From NCBI GenBank assembly GCA_947488305.1, contig CANKZM010000002.1:558001-622000 (forward strand): a stretch of 64,000 nucleotides of DNA, in the 5' to 3' direction. The position numbers were made by a program, and so were the translations under genes. The DNA is from an uncultured Roseobacter sp. (GTDB lineage Bacteria; Pseudomonadota; Alphaproteobacteria; Rhodobacterales; Rhodobacteraceae). Under the pieces are notes generated by a model. It was not told the DNA's origin. It did no database searches and worked only from the letters and a program-made list of their open reading frames with translations. Positions 27,606 to 37,874 of the stretch are shown one piece after another (position 1 is the stretch's first letter; every line of letters starts with the position of its first letter).

Positions 27606-27922
27606 GAAGGCAACTGATAGAACATAGGAAGAAATGTCTGATTTCCTTTCGACTGTTCGGGTACGCCTTTTGGCAGGGTAGGTGACGAACGCGCGTTTTG
27701 CATCACAAAATCTGCGAACATCCGTCTGTTTGGCGTCAGGGCGTCGGGCTCAAGGTGTAATTCGCTGCGCGTCTGGCCAACTGGCTTGCGCCCAATGCAA
27801 CGCTCGTTCCTGACCTTCCCCGTATAGACGCCGGCCCGAGCATTCCTCAGCAGCGGATGTTCCAGCATGACAGTGACACCGCTCTGGTCTAATTTTCAGA
27901 ATTGAAACCAGATAGGGGTCAC

Positions 27923-28852
27923 ATGGCTGAGTTTTCGGTGTTCGAAGTGTTTGTCTCTGTGGCAGCAGCCGTCGTGCTTTTTGTTTATGCCCTCAAAGGT
28001 TTCAGCAAGGACGTGCAGGAAGCTGGCGGAGAGGCCTTGCGCAGGGTCCTGTCCCGGATCACCGCGCGTCCTCTGACAGGCTTTTTCGCAGGTGCGGCGC
28101 TGACGGCGCTTGTCCAGTCGTCGAGTGCTGTGTCCGGCATTGCAGTAGCGCTCGTCGAAGCAGGAACAATCAGCTTTCGTGGTAGCCTTCCGGTGTTTTT
28201 GGGCGCGAATGTCGGGACAACGTCAACAGCCTGGTTGGTGGCACTCGACGCGACAATGCTTGGGCCGCTTCTCATTCTTTTGAGCGTGGTCGTGACATTG
28301 TTGCCCGGCAAAGCGTCTCTTTTCGGTCGCTCGATCCTTTATCTGGGTGTTATTCTGTTAGCTTTGCAAATGATCAGTGACGCGGTCCAGCCTTTGAAGG
28401 ACAGCACGGAGATCGCGGAATGGATGGCCTATGCCGAAAACCCTTTCGTAGCACTGGCCATAGGTATCTTTGCGACGGCGTTATTGCAGTCGAGCAGCGT
28501 GGTTGTAGGAATTGCCATCATCGCGGTGCAACAGCAGCTTATTGGGTTCCATGATGTGCTGTATGTGATTGTTGGTGCCAACATCGGGACGACGTCGACG
28601 GCCCTGATCAGCTCGCTCAGTATGAGCGCTGTCGCAAGGCGATCGGCATTTGCAAATCTCGTCTTTAATGTGCTTGGTGTTGTGGCGTTCATTCCCGTTC
28701 TGCCTTGGATTTCAGGATGGGTGGAAACCAGTATCGCATCCCACGATATCGCCGTTGCGGTGATTCACCTGGTATTCAATCTTTGCGTGGCGATGGTCGG
28801 CTTTGTGGTTCTCAAACCATTGGCAAGGCGCATGGACAGCGTATTTGGCTAG
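27923..28852 (+). CDS. Na+/phosphate cotransporter family protein (short form without PhoU domain)
   Basis: 309-residue inner-membrane protein. The two inverted repeats of the NptA/SLC34-like fold are clear: LVQSSSAVSG with GANVGTTSTA in the first half and LLQSSSVVVG with GANIGTTSTA in the second. About eight to nine hydrophobic segments. Many bacterial relatives carry a C-terminal PhoU-like domain of about 200 residues; here the protein ends after the last helix. The ATG at 27923 follows AGGGG; an alternative start at 27902 is poorer. Sodium-driven phosphate uptake or efflux is expected. It stands alone. Confidence 0.87.
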   Translation: MAEFSVFEVFVSVAAAVVLFVYALKGFSKDVQEAGGEALRRVLSRITARPLTGFFAGAALTALVQSSSAVSGIAVALVEAGTISFRGSLPVFLGANVGTTSTAWLVALDATMLGPLLILLSVVVTLLPGKASLFGRSILYLGVILLALQMISDAVQPLKDSTEIAEWMAYAENPFVALAIGIFATALLQSSSVVVGIAIIAVQQQLIGFHDVLYVIVGANIGTTSTALISSLSMSAVARRSAFANLVFNVLGVVAFIPVLPWISGWVETSIASHDIAVAVIHLVFNLCVAMVGFVVLKPLARRMDSVFG

Positions 28853-29047
28853 CCGCGCTCTCGTGCAGCAAGCTGTCGTATGCTGCTGTTTTGAGATTGG
28901 TGGATAAACACACCCTCGCTGCGCGGCAAAGTAGGCGTTTCGCCGCCATTTGCTGACGCGGACGGATCAAGCGCCGGAATGTGCTTCGAAAAAGACTGAA
29001 ATCGCGGTACCGTTCGACCAAGAAATCGGATCAGGGAGTGCCTTTGA

Positions 29048-30856
29048 ATGAAGTCTTTTTCCAAACTGATACTACCGCTTCTTATATCCAACTGTCTGGC
29101 CGGAATGGCGATGGCACAAGAAGTCGCCGACACGATCTATTCAGGCGGACCCATTCTGACCATCGACGACCTCCAGCAATCCGCCGAAGCTGTCGCAGCT
29201 AAGGACGGCAGGATCATCGCTGTTGGCAGGCTTGCAGACATTTTGGTGCATCAAGGAGATGACACGAAGCTGTTTGATCTGGACGGCAGAACGATGCTCC
29301 CCGGTTTTGTGGACAGCCACGGACATACCGTTTTGGGCGGACTACAGGCAATGTCCGCCAACCTGTTGCCGCCGCCTGATGGACCGAACGGTGATATCGC
29401 GTCGATCCAGATATCGTTACGAGAGTGGATGGATGACAACGCGGAGATTGTTGAACAGGTAAATCTGATTATCGGGTTTGGGTATGACGAAAGCCAGCTC
29501 GCTGAGCGCCGTCCGCCGAACCGGTATGAATTGGATGAGGTGTCAGCCGATACACCAATCATCCTTGTGCACCAATCGGGGCATTTCGGCGTTGCCAACT
29601 CCAAAGCACTTGAACTGGCAGGCATCGGCAAGGGGTCTGAAGCGCCCCCCGGCGGAATTATCCGCTTCGACGCATCCGGAGAGCCGACAGGTGTGCTTGA
29701 GGAAAACGCGTTCTTCGTCGTTCTGGCTCCTCTGATCGGAAATCTTGGCAACGAAGGGCTGAAGGCTTTTGCCCGTGCTGGCAGCGAGCTTTGGGCAAGC
29801 TTCGGATATACAACCGGGCAGGAAGGGCGCAGCACACCGGAGGTGGTTGAAGCCCTCAGGACAGTCGCGGCCGAGGGTGACATCCCCATCGATGTCGTGG
29901 CTTATCCGGATGTTTTGGTGAACCGGGATTTCATCGCCACCAATGTGTCCATGGAGTATGAGAACCGCGTACGTGTTGGTGGGGCGAAGCTGACCATTGA
30001 CGGCTCTCCCCAAGGGTTCACGGCGTTGCGGGACAGGCCCTATTATGATCCGGTAGGCGACTATCCACCCGGATATGCAGGGTATGCCTCGGCCACGACG
30101 GAGCAAACGCAGGACGCTGTGCGTTGGGCCTATGAAAACGACATTCAGATTATTACCCATGCCAACGGCGAAGGCGCCTCTGACATGCTGATTGCTGCAA
30201 TAGACGCGGCACAAGCCGAATTCGGCCAGAAAGAGGTCCGCCCGGTGCTGATCCACGGCCAATTCCAGCGTGAGGACCAGGTGGACAGCTACCAGCGGCT
30301 GGGGGTGTTTCCATCCGTGTTTCCGATGCACACTTTTTACTGGGGCGATTGGCATCGCGACCATACTGTCGGCCCAATCAATGCCGAGAACATTTCGCCC
30401 ACCGGTTGGCTGAAACAGCGCGGTATGATGTTCGGCTCGCACCATGATGCGCCGGTGGCCTTCCCCGACAGCATGCGCATTCTGTCAGCGACGGTGACCC
30501 GCCGCACACGTTCAGGCGACATTTTAGGGCCGCACCAACGGGTAGATGTGATGACCGCGCTGAAAGCCATGACACTCTGGCCCGCCTGGCAGCATTTCGA
30601 AGAAAACGACAAGGGCTCCATTGAGGTTGGCAAGATCGCGGATTTCGTTCTGTTGTCTGATAATCCTATGACAACAGACCCTGACGCATTGGCAGAAATA
30701 GATGTGTTGGTCACGATCAAGGATGACCAAGTGATCTATGAGGCCGAGGAAGGGGTTCAGAAGGGCAGCTTTGAAAACAACCCTTTCCGCAACCAGTCTC
30801 CGCATGTCGGCCATCATATCGTCGACGCGATGTATCGAGCGTTTGGGAATCTTTAG
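29048..30856 (+). CDS. Exported amidohydrolase, YtcJ-like (composite-domain amidohydrolase)
   Basis: 602 residues with a Sec signal peptide ending near MAMAQE, so it works in the periplasm. The metallo-hydrolase domain shows the HxH pair in VDSHGHT, VHQSGHFGVANS typical of YtcJ-type enzymes, ITHANGEGA and a late GSHHDAPV; the C-terminal composite domain has GSIEVGKIADFVLLSDNP. Family members hydrolyse amide or ester bonds of diverse compounds; the substrate cannot be named. The ATG at 29048 has a CAGGGAG site. It lies next to three other exported proteins encoded on the opposite strand. Confidence 0.87.
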   Translation: MKSFSKLILPLLISNCLAGMAMAQEVADTIYSGGPILTIDDLQQSAEAVAAKDGRIIAVGRLADILVHQGDDTKLFDLDGRTMLPGFVDSHGHTVLGGLQAMSANLLPPPDGPNGDIASIQISLREWMDDNAEIVEQVNLIIGFGYDESQLAERRPPNRYELDEVSADTPIILVHQSGHFGVANSKALELAGIGKGSEAPPGGIIRFDASGEPTGVLEENAFFVVLAPLIGNLGNEGLKAFARAGSELWASFGYTTGQEGRSTPEVVEALRTVAAEGDIPIDVVAYPDVLVNRDFIATNVSMEYENRVRVGGAKLTIDGSPQGFTALRDRPYYDPVGDYPPGYAGYASATTEQTQDAVRWAYENDIQIITHANGEGASDMLIAAIDAAQAEFGQKEVRPVLIHGQFQREDQVDSYQRLGVFPSVFPMHTFYWGDWHRDHTVGPINAENISPTGWLKQRGMMFGSHHDAPVAFPDSMRILSATVTRRTRSGDILGPHQRVDVMTALKAMTLWPAWQHFEENDKGSIEVGKIADFVLLSDNPMTTDPDALAEIDVLVTIKDDQVIYEAEEGVQKGSFENNPFRNQSPHVGHHIVDAMYRAFGNL

Positions 30857-30913
30857 GCTGGGATTGGGCGACCGGCCATCCCGTAGAGACAGCCGCTCAA
30901 ACCATAATGACGC

Positions 30914-31774
30914 CTACTTTGGGAAAAGAAGGGTGATGTTGAAGCGAAAGGCCGTCCCGTCAGGTCCGGTGGCCGGAGCATCAACAAACTCGCGTATACC
31001 CAAAGAGAAACTTACCGGTTGCTGGCCCACCGTCACAACTTTTGAAACCACCAAGCCCACCGGCACAGTCCATTGTTCTGCATTCCAATCATAGATTGAT
31101 TCCGTTTGCGCAACGAAACTCCATGCATTGGGCGTTGTGTAACTGATAAACGGTTGAAGGAACGTGGAATTGATGGCCTTTTTCCCGTCGTTGGGATCAA
31201 TTCCCCAGATATGATTGGCCAGCCCACCGTAAGTCCAGCCGCCTTGCTGGCGCAGGGCGACCCCGGTTGGGCCGAGTCCAAACTGGTCCTGTGAAAAATC
31301 GCTTGAACCGGTAGGAAGATACACAACCGGCCCTGCACCCCAGATCCAACCATCTTTTGTTGGAGCTTTAGGTGAGAAAAAGAAACTCTGAACGATATCG
31401 CCGAAACCGGATTGCTTTTCACCAGGGCCAGTCACATCCTCTTGGTCGATATAAGGGATGATTGTTCGCGAAATCAGATTCCATTCTTCATTCAAAGAAA
31501 ACGGTATTACAGGTTGAATGTTGAGTATGCTGCGGGACCCATTCTGGCCTGCGCCAATATCGTCTTCATAATTGAACTGGAATGGAACGCTGATCAGCGC
31601 GGCTACCGGGTTCTGCAACTCCAGCGCCAGACCATCTTCATCGTAGTCTTGCGCCGAAGCGACAGATGCCGACAGTGCAAGCGTTGCGCATGAGACGCGC
31701 GCCAGATGCAGGGGTTTCGTCAGCTCTCCCAACATAAAGTCACTGCTTTCGGTGTGTTCACACTCTTGTTTCAT
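30914..31774 (-). CDS. Outer-membrane beta-barrel transporter-like protein
   Basis: 286 residues with a signal peptide (hydrophobic run ending near ASVASAQ at about 42) and a mature part made of amphipathic beta strands with many Gly, Trp and Phe residues, ending in FRFNITLLFPK, a C-terminal aromatic strand as in outer-membrane barrels. The overall look (GFGDIVQSFFFSPKAP, VVYLPTGSSDFSQDQFGLGP in shortened form LPTGSSDFSQDQFGLGP) is that of the MetA-pathway phenol-degradation/transporter family. The ATG at 31774 has a GGAGAG site, although it gives a long N-region; an inner ATG at 31735 would give a more usual signal peptide. Probably admits substrates for the neighbouring hydrolases. Confidence 0.78.
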   Translation of the reverse strand: MKQECEHTESSDFMLGELTKPLHLARVSCATLALSASVASAQDYDEDGLALELQNPVAALISVPFQFNYEDDIGAGQNGSRSILNIQPVIPFSLNEEWNLISRTIIPYIDQEDVTGPGEKQSGFGDIVQSFFFSPKAPTKDGWIWGAGPVVYLPTGSSDFSQDQFGLGPTGVALRQQGGWTYGGLANHIWGIDPNDGKKAINSTFLQPFISYTTPNAWSFVAQTESIYDWNAEQWTVPVGLVVSKVVTVGQQPVSFSLGIREFVDAPATGPDGTAFRFNITLLFPK

Positions 31775-31866
31775 CGGATTTCTCTCCGTCCCGCCAATTC
31801 GATTTACGTATTTCTGCAGTTACGGTGTCTGTTGATCCGAAACTGCAGATCGGTACAGTGTTCACC

Positions 31867-32859
31867 TTAATTTCTAAGGTGGGCATTCAAGAACGCGATG
31901 ACCCGATCCCCTAATGACAAGCGCGTTCCATCATCAGCCAATGACGGCGCATTGTGCGGATAAAAGTGCATGAATCCCGGAATCCATCCGAGTGTGAATT
32001 CCGTATCGGCTGAGCGCAGCATTGCCGACAATGCTGATGCCTGTCTCAGGACCGGTTCATCATCATATTGCGAAAAGTGCATCAAGACAGCTGGCAAGTC
32101 ATCCCGTCCGACAATGAAATCCTTGTCAAAGAAGGTGTCGGGGGGCGAAAGGGGGAAAATCGCCTTGAGTGACGCGTCGCGGCCCAAGCCAACGCTCGCC
32201 GAAATGCCCGCGCCGGCAGAATGCCCGCCCATTCCGATATTGTCCGCATCAACGTTCAGATCTTGCGCATTCTGAACGATATACTGAACGGCCAGTTCGG
32301 CGTCCTCGACCCCGGACATATAGGCATTCCAAATGAGATCCAGATCCGCGTCTTCATATCCCAGTGGGTCCAGGCCGATATCCGCACGACCGCGCGAAAA
32401 CCCTGCCATCATGTCTTCGCTGATGATGGAGCGGAGATCGGTGAGTGTGTTGTCATCGCCCTGCACAAATGTCGTGACTGGGTTCTGCGGTGCCAGACGG
32501 TATTCGATCACAAACGTCTTGAAGCCATTTGCGGCGAGCAATCGCGCCCAATCCTCGGGCGATGAATGCACCGCGCTACCCAACTTATAGGGGGGATTCC
32601 GGCGTCCGCCACGGTGAAACGCGCCACCGTGGACGTAAACAACAGCAGGCCAAGGTCCCGCGCCTGCGTCGGTTGGCGTGTAAATATCCATCCGGAGATC
32701 CCGAAGGGCTTCCTCCCCGTCCGACGCAATTCTGCCCTGCCCATAGACGACATCAGTTTCGACCTGATACCCGAACAACGGGTCGGCATTCGTCGGTGAT
32801 GCATGCAGTGTCGTTGCAAGGGCTACAACGGACAAAGCACTTATGAACATGTCTCTCAT
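31867..32859 (-). CDS. Exported alpha/beta-hydrolase (esterase/lipase, HSL/BD-FAE-like)
   Basis: 330 residues from the ATG at 32859, with a Sec signal peptide (to about residue 25, THLHASPTNA-like region). The oxyanion motif is HGGAF (77-81), the nucleophile S214 lies in GGHSAGAG, an acidic residue in QYDDEP and the histidine in PGFMHFYPHN. Carboxylester hydrolysis in the periplasm is expected. A longer frame to 32889 exists, but the chosen start keeps the signal peptide at the N-terminus. It lies between the barrel gene and a Tat-exported amidase, all transcribed leftward. Confidence 0.85.
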   Translation of the reverse strand: MRDMFISALSVVALATTLHASPTNADPLFGYQVETDVVYGQGRIASDGEEALRDLRMDIYTPTDAGAGPWPAVVYVHGGAFHRGGRRNPPYKLGSAVHSSPEDWARLLAANGFKTFVIEYRLAPQNPVTTFVQGDDNTLTDLRSIISEDMMAGFSRGRADIGLDPLGYEDADLDLIWNAYMSGVEDAELAVQYIVQNAQDLNVDADNIGMGGHSAGAGISASVGLGRDASLKAIFPLSPPDTFFDKDFIVGRDDLPAVLMHFSQYDDEPVLRQASALSAMLRSADTEFTLGWIPGFMHFYPHNAPSLADDGTRLSLGDRVIAFLNAHLRN

Positions 32860-32922
32860 CTTTGCGGGCCTTCCCTTCAATTGTGCCATTGTTGATTTGC
32901 GAATACTGACAATCTCACCCTG

Positions 32923-34419
32923 TCATAAACTGGCAATTGAAACCGGTGCCCACATATCGCGCCACGGTTTTGCCTCTTCCAGCTCATAGGCCAGCTCCAG
33001 AAGAAGGTCCTCCCGACCAGCTCGGCAGACAAAATGGCTGCCAATCGGCAAGCTGTCCTGGCTCAACCCGGCGGGGACAGAGATGCCGGGCAAGCCGATC
33101 GCATTCTGAACTGGGGTGAAAGAGGTATAGCGCGTGATCCGGTCGAACATTTCGTCAAACGGCACGGCTGGGTCGAAAAACTCCCCGAGTTCGGGGGCGG
33201 GTCGCATCGTGACAGGCGACAGAAAAACATCCATACCGGATAGCCACTCGTCATACTGCGCACCGAGGGAGAGCATATATGCGTTTGCCTGCTCTACATC
33301 CTCGGGCGTGAACCTGCGCGCAAATTCAGCCCATTGCAGAACGAAGGTGTCCAAGAGACCGGTGTCGGCAGGCGGGCGACCCGCTTTGGCTGACGCGATA
33401 TCGGCAAGACCCACCATGCGGAAGCCGAAAATCTGGTTGAACCGCAGTTCGAATTCCGCATCTACCGGGCTTTGAGTTTCAAAAACCGTGTGCCCTAGTT
33501 GCTCGCATAGAGCAGCCATATCTTGCACGGCTTGCTGCACATCCGGATCGGGTAAGTCTCCATAGTAATTCCGTAAATCAAACCCGATCCGCAGGCGCCG
33601 ATCAGAGGGGCCGGAAACAAAAGGAATTGGTTTGAACGGCGCGGTGGGTGATCTATCCTGGCCGACGGCAAACAGCATAGCGCTGTCGCGGACCGTGCGG
33701 CTAACGCAATTATCGGCGGCATAAGTTGTCTGATCGCTGGACCCCCAAAGCATTCTGCGCCTTGATGGTTTCAGCCCGACAAGGCCACAGCATGCAGCCG
33801 GAATCCGGATTGAACCGCCACCATCGCTTGCGTGAGCCAGAGGCACCAAGCCGGCCGCCACCGCGGCCGCCGATCCGCCACTCGACCCGCCGTTGGAACG
33901 CGACAAATCCCACGGGTTGTGGCAGGAGCCCAACAATTGCCCTTCGGTCACGGGTAGGGCACCGACCTCGGGCATATTGGTTTTGCCGATAATATTGAGC
34001 CCCGCCGCTTCCTGCACCAGAGCGAGGGGCGCGGAGCGATGCTGGTAGCTGTCGGCATAGACGCGGGATCCATGGGTTGTGTATTGCCCGGCCACGTCAA
34101 GATTGTCCTTCACCACAAACGGCACACCGGCAAAGGGCCCTTGGGGTCGCATGTCCGCCGATTTTGACAATGCTTCAGCGTACATCGGCGTGGTTATGGC
34201 GTTTAGCCTGCCATCAAGGGCCAAAGCGTTTTCAACCGCCGCCTCGGCCAACTCCAAAGGTGTGACGTCACCCGCTTTGACCAATTCAGCCAGACCCAGC
34301 CCGTCGGTGTCCATGAGGAGTTTTTGGATATCGGATCCCTGCGCTTGGGTTCGCACTGCCACAGCCGACGCCGCGAGCGCTGCTGCGCTGGAGTCGAGAA
34401 AACGTCTTCGTGAAATCAT
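32923..34419 (-). CDS. Tat-exported amidase (amidase-signature family)
   Basis: 498 residues from an ATG at 34419 behind GGGGG. The N-terminus is a twin-arginine signal ([18 protein letters not shown]), so the folded enzyme is exported. The Ser-cisSer-Lys triad is visible: K104 (VVKDNLDV), S179 in SNGGSSGGS and nucleophile S203 in GGGSIRIPA. Length is normal for GatA-like amidases, but export excludes the tRNA amidotransferase role. It hydrolyses an unknown amide outside the cytoplasm. It starts the leftward group amidase, esterase, barrel. Confidence 0.9.
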   Translation of the reverse strand: MISRRRFLDSSAAALAASAVAVRTQAQGSDIQKLLMDTDGLGLAELVKAGDVTPLELAEAAVENALALDGRLNAITTPMYAEALSKSADMRPQGPFAGVPFVVKDNLDVAGQYTTHGSRVYADSYQHRSAPLALVQEAAGLNIIGKTNMPEVGALPVTEGQLLGSCHNPWDLSRSNGGSSGGSAAAVAAGLVPLAHASDGGGSIRIPAACCGLVGLKPSRRRMLWGSSDQTTYAADNCVSRTVRDSAMLFAVGQDRSPTAPFKPIPFVSGPSDRRLRIGFDLRNYYGDLPDPDVQQAVQDMAALCEQLGHTVFETQSPVDAEFELRFNQIFGFRMVGLADIASAKAGRPPADTGLLDTFVLQWAEFARRFTPEDVEQANAYMLSLGAQYDEWLSGMDVFLSPVTMRPAPELGEFFDPAVPFDEMFDRITRYTSFTPVQNAIGLPGISVPAGLSQDSLPIGSHFVCRAGREDLLLELAYELEEAKPWRDMWAPVSIASL

Positions 34420-34707
34420 GGAAACCCCCAAAAGATCAGAAGTGAAACTGCCTGCGCGTTGCCGTTTCAGATTACGGTTATTCACGTCACTTCACCACCG
34501 CGATCTCTTACGGCGATGCTGTCAACAGTGGTTTTCCTCGGTCTTGCCTTTGTTTTGTTCAGGCGCCCCGTTAGCGTTCCAGATTCGAGATCGGCAAATT
34601 TTTCGCTGCTCAACGTGGTAAGCGGTTCAGATCGGCGGTTTTAGAAAGGACAACCGTTTTTGCTTTAACGAATTGGTGCGGATTTCAATGAAACTGGGGC
34701 AGTTCAA

Positions 34708-35754
34708 TCATTCTATAACTTCATCGGCGAGCAATTGCGCAATGAAACGTGTGCTGGGAAAACCCGCTAAGATGATTGCCATAACCGACGTCATCGGAAC
34801 TGCGAGTATCGCGCCCGGAATGCCCCAAAGCGCCGTCCAGAAAGACAACGCCACCAAGACGACCATGGGGCTGAGGTTCACCTGTCGCCCGATGGCCCGC
34901 GGCTCTATAACGGTTCCAACGATGAATTGGGCAATGGTCAGAAAGAACCCTAATGACAGCGTGAGTGGCAGTGAAACAAACTGAGCAAGCGACAAGACCA
35001 CCGGAAACAGTACGCCAAGGTATGATCCGACATAGGGAATGTAGTTGAAGAGCGCGATCACCACCGCCCAAAACAGCGCGAAGTCCACGCCATGAAGGCG
35101 CAGAATGAGGTAGCAAACGATACCAAGCAGCAGATTGATAAGCGTTTTCGCAACAAGATAATTGCTCACCCTGCTGTTTATCTCACGGATCAAATTGAGC
35201 GCCATTGGGCCGTCCTGGCCGGATGGAAAAGCAGCAAGCACCTTTGAGCGAAAAGCTTTCCTTTCGCCAATCAAAAAAGCAGCATAGATCACGATCAGTA
35301 CAATCGTGGCGCTGACGTTTGTGAAGCCACCCAGCAGGCCGATAATGATCGCCCTGAGATCAAATGCCTCGATCGTAACGGCCCGCAATTCCCGCCAGAT
35401 CTCTTCTCGATCCAGACCAAATCGTGCTGCCGCGCCATCCATGAACATGTCCAGGTTGGCCTCATACTGCGGCGCTACATCCGCTATCTCGCGCACTGTG
35501 GCGGCCGTCAAAATAGCGAGGCTGACAATAGTCGCGCTGAATATCACCAAGACCACCAATCGCAAGAACATGTCGGGCACATGCCGAAAGAGCGGAAGCC
35601 GTTTCAAACCGTCGGCAGCCGAAAGGATGATGTAAACGGAAATGACGGCGGCGACCAACGGCAGAATGATTGCTCTTCCCGCAAACAGGAGCCAGCCTAT
35701 CGACAGGGCAATAAAAATCGCCAGTGCAAAATTGAGAAGAGGTGCGTCTTTCAC
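34708..35754 (-). CDS. AI-2E family transporter (PerM/YdiK-like)
   Basis: 348-residue inner-membrane protein with about seven to eight hydrophobic segments and a hydrophilic loop at about 90-135. The C-terminal half has the family hallmark region FNYIPYVGSYLGVLFPV and GTVIEPRAIGRQVNLSPMVV. Members are proposed exporters of signals or ions, and the AI-2 role of the founding member is not general. It is a single gene whose start lies about 290 nt from the LysR gene on the other strand. Confidence 0.9.
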   Translation of the reverse strand: MKDAPLLNFALAIFIALSIGWLLFAGRAIILPLVAAVISVYIILSAADGLKRLPLFRHVPDMFLRLVVLVIFSATIVSLAILTAATVREIADVAPQYEANLDMFMDGAAARFGLDREEIWRELRAVTIEAFDLRAIIIGLLGGFTNVSATIVLIVIYAAFLIGERKAFRSKVLAAFPSGQDGPMALNLIREINSRVSNYLVAKTLINLLLGIVCYLILRLHGVDFALFWAVVIALFNYIPYVGSYLGVLFPVVLSLAQFVSLPLTLSLGFFLTIAQFIVGTVIEPRAIGRQVNLSPMVVLVALSFWTALWGIPGAILAVPMTSVMAIILAGFPSTRFIAQLLADEVIE

Positions 35755-36043
35755 GGAAACTTATGACCTCTGTTGCGAGCGGGGTGACGTTCTTGAGCGC
35801 AAAAAACGACCTATACTTGGTCTTCTATTGTCCGTCTGGCGTCAAATAAAAAAGCCGAGGACCTTTGTCGAAATTGGCCGAAGCGAATTGGAGCGCAAGG
35901 CGGCAACGGAGAGACACCTTCCAAGCCTCAGATCGGTGGGTAACATCCATCCGCCTTGAGGCGATGGCATATTCGGGCCTGTCTTACACGCATCACCGCG
36001 ATCAATTTCAATGATTGATTTCGGTCAAAACTTATAAAACTGT

Positions 36044-36928
36044 GTGAGGATGACTTTTGAACAGATCCGAACATTTCTCTGGGTCGCCCGGTTAGGTGGC
36101 TTCCGCAAAGCGGCCGAACGACTTTTTTTGTCGCAACCGGCGGTATCAACACGAATTGCCAATTTGGAACAGGAATTGCGCGTACCGCTTTTTGAACGCG
36201 GCCCCGGCGATCTGGTTTTGACAAAACATGGGATGCTTTTGCTCTCCTATGCCGAGCAGATGTTGTTCGTGGAAGAAGAGATCAAACAACGGGTCGCGAA
36301 TCCGTCCGAGGCGGAGGGGCTCTTTCGTGTCGGGGCCTCCGAGACCATCGCCCAAGCCTGGTTGCCCGACTTCCTGAAAGCGTTTAGCGAAACTTATCCG
36401 CGGGTGAATGTCGACTTGACGGTGGACATCTCATTGAACCTGCGGGCCGATCTGCTGGATCGACGACTTGACCTTGCTGTGCTGATGGGGCCGGTATCGG
36501 ATTTTACGGTCGAGAATGTCGACCTGCCGCATTTCGATCTGCACTGGTATCGCTCAAGCGCCAATGAGGAAACGGATCTGAGTAAGATCCCGGTCATCTC
36601 CTATTCCAGCCAAACGCGTCCATACCGTGAACTGATTTCTGAGTTGTCGCGGCGCGTCGGTCCAAAATTGCGTATGTATGCATCGGCGTCTCTCTCAGCC
36701 AGCTTGAAGATGATTGCTGCAGGCATCGCCGTTGGACCATATCCCAGAGCATTGGCGGAGGATTTTCTTGCAACGGGTCAGATTGTCGAGTTTGACCCAG
36801 GCTTCCTTCCAAAACCGTTGTCTTTCACAGCCTCCTATTTGTCTGAGCCGCGCAGTTTCCTTGTTGAGCGCAGCGCTGACATTGCGCGAGAGGTGGCCCT
36901 GCGCTGGGACTCAACACATCCCAGGTGA
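36044..36928 (+). CDS. LysR-family transcriptional regulator
   Basis: 294 residues with an N-terminal winged helix-turn-helix (FEQIRTFLWVARLGGFRKAAERL then LSQPAVSTRIANLEQEL in parts) and a C-terminal effector-binding domain. It begins at a GTG (36044) or at the ATG two codons later (36050); neither has a separate ribosome site, and the second gives the usual LysR N-terminus. It lies 94 nt upstream of, and in the same direction as, the YcsI/TRAP operon and probably controls it. Confidence 0.88.
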   Translation: MRMTFEQIRTFLWVARLGGFRKAAERLFLSQPAVSTRIANLEQELRVPLFERGPGDLVLTKHGMLLLSYAEQMLFVEEEIKQRVANPSEAEGLFRVGASETIAQAWLPDFLKAFSETYPRVNVDLTVDISLNLRADLLDRRLDLAVLMGPVSDFTVENVDLPHFDLHWYRSSANEETDLSKIPVISYSSQTRPYRELISELSRRVGPKLRMYASASLSASLKMIAAGIAVGPYPRALAEDFLATGQIVEFDPGFLPKPLSFTASYLSEPRSFLVERSADIAREVALRWDSTHPR

Positions 36929-36939
36929 ATTCAAAAATT

Positions 36940-36965
36940 TTATCACCTTTGATCTAAAATGATAA
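36940..36965. promoter_or_regulatory. Candidate operator upstream of the hydro-lyase/TRAP operon
   Basis: An AT-rich inverted repeat TTATCA (36940-36945), 14 nt, TGATAA (36960-36965) lies between the LysR gene and its presumed target, 58 nt before the hydro-lyase ATG. Size and place fit a LysR-type or similar dimeric regulator; the assignment is an inference. Confidence 0.35.
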
Positions 36966-37022
36966 TTTGCGTGAAAGCGTAGCCCCGTGTGAAGCTTTGC
37001 CCACAATGGGGAGCCTGACTTT

Positions 37023-37874
37023 ATGACGCTCACACGCGTTTCACATTCGGATCTTGTCGAGAAATCCGCAACTGATGTGCGGTCGGCCATTCGGCATGGC
37101 GCATATGACGGCCATACCGCCGGGCTTGCGGCAGGAAAGCTGCAATGTAACCTCGCCATTCTCCCGGAGCGGTTTGCATTGGATTTTCTGCGGTTCTGTC
37201 AGCGCAATCCCAAACCCTGCCCACTGGTCGGGGTAAGTGACAGCGGAAACCCCATGCTTCCGACACTGGGACATGACATTGATATCCGCACGGATGTTTC
37301 GAAATACCGGGTTTTTCGGGATGGGCAGTTTTGCGACGAGGTAACAGATATCTCCGCGCTTTGGGCAGATGACTTTGTGACCGTGGCGCTTGGGTGCTCC
37401 TTCACGTTTGAGAACGCGCTGCTTCGGGACGGTATTCCGGTGCGCCACATCGAATCCGGCAGGAACGTCCCGATGTATCGATCCAACATAGCGCTTGAGC
37501 CTGCGGGTCCTTTCAGCGGCCAGATGGTGGTCACGATGCGCCCGATTCCTGAAGCTCAGGTAGAGCAAGCCAAAGAGATTAGCGGCCGTTTCCCGCAGGC
37601 GCATGGGGCTCCGATAGCCGTTGGGACCCCGGACCAGATCGGGATCAGGGACCTGGCCGCACCGGAATGGGGGGATGCGGTGGAGATAAAAACCGGCGAG
37701 GTTCCAGTCTACTGGGCCTGCGGGGTCACGCCCCAGAACGTTCTTTTGGAAGCGGCACTTCCCATCTGCATCACCCATGCACCCGGCCACATGCTGATCG
37801 CTGATGTGGCGGAAGACGCCGAAACACCAATCCTCAAAAAAATAACTGAATCCAACAAGGAGACTGACACATGA
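37023..37874 (+). CDS. YcsI/DUF1445 family putative hydro-lyase
   Basis: 283 residues. The family is recognised from SAIRHGAYDGHTAGLA near the N-terminus, GCSFTFENALLRDGIPVRHI in the middle (quoted in part: GCSFTFENAL) and CGVTPQNVLLEA with THAPGHMLI at the end, typical of DUF1445 (PF07286). In Bacillus subtilis, the relative YcsI is encoded with the 5-oxoprolinase genes, and some annotations call the family D-glutamate cyclase-like. The stop overlaps the ATG of the TRAP binding protein (ATGA), so the substrate is probably what the transporter imports: 5-oxoproline or a related cyclic or acidic compound, by inference. Confidence 0.85.
   Translation: MTLTRVSHSDLVEKSATDVRSAIRHGAYDGHTAGLAAGKLQCNLAILPERFALDFLRFCQRNPKPCPLVGVSDSGNPMLPTLGHDIDIRTDVSKYRVFRDGQFCDEVTDISALWADDFVTVALGCSFTFENALLRDGIPVRHIESGRNVPMYRSNIALEPAGPFSGQMVVTMRPIPEAQVEQAKEISGRFPQAHGAPIAVGTPDQIGIRDLAAPEWGDAVEIKTGEVPVYWACGVTPQNVLLEAALPICITHAPGHMLIADVAEDAETPILKKITESNKETDT

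Noticed and set aside
29543-30445. 300-codon minus-strand frame opposite the amidohydrolase
   Set aside because: Shadow frame; the plus-strand protein has signal peptide and metal motifs.
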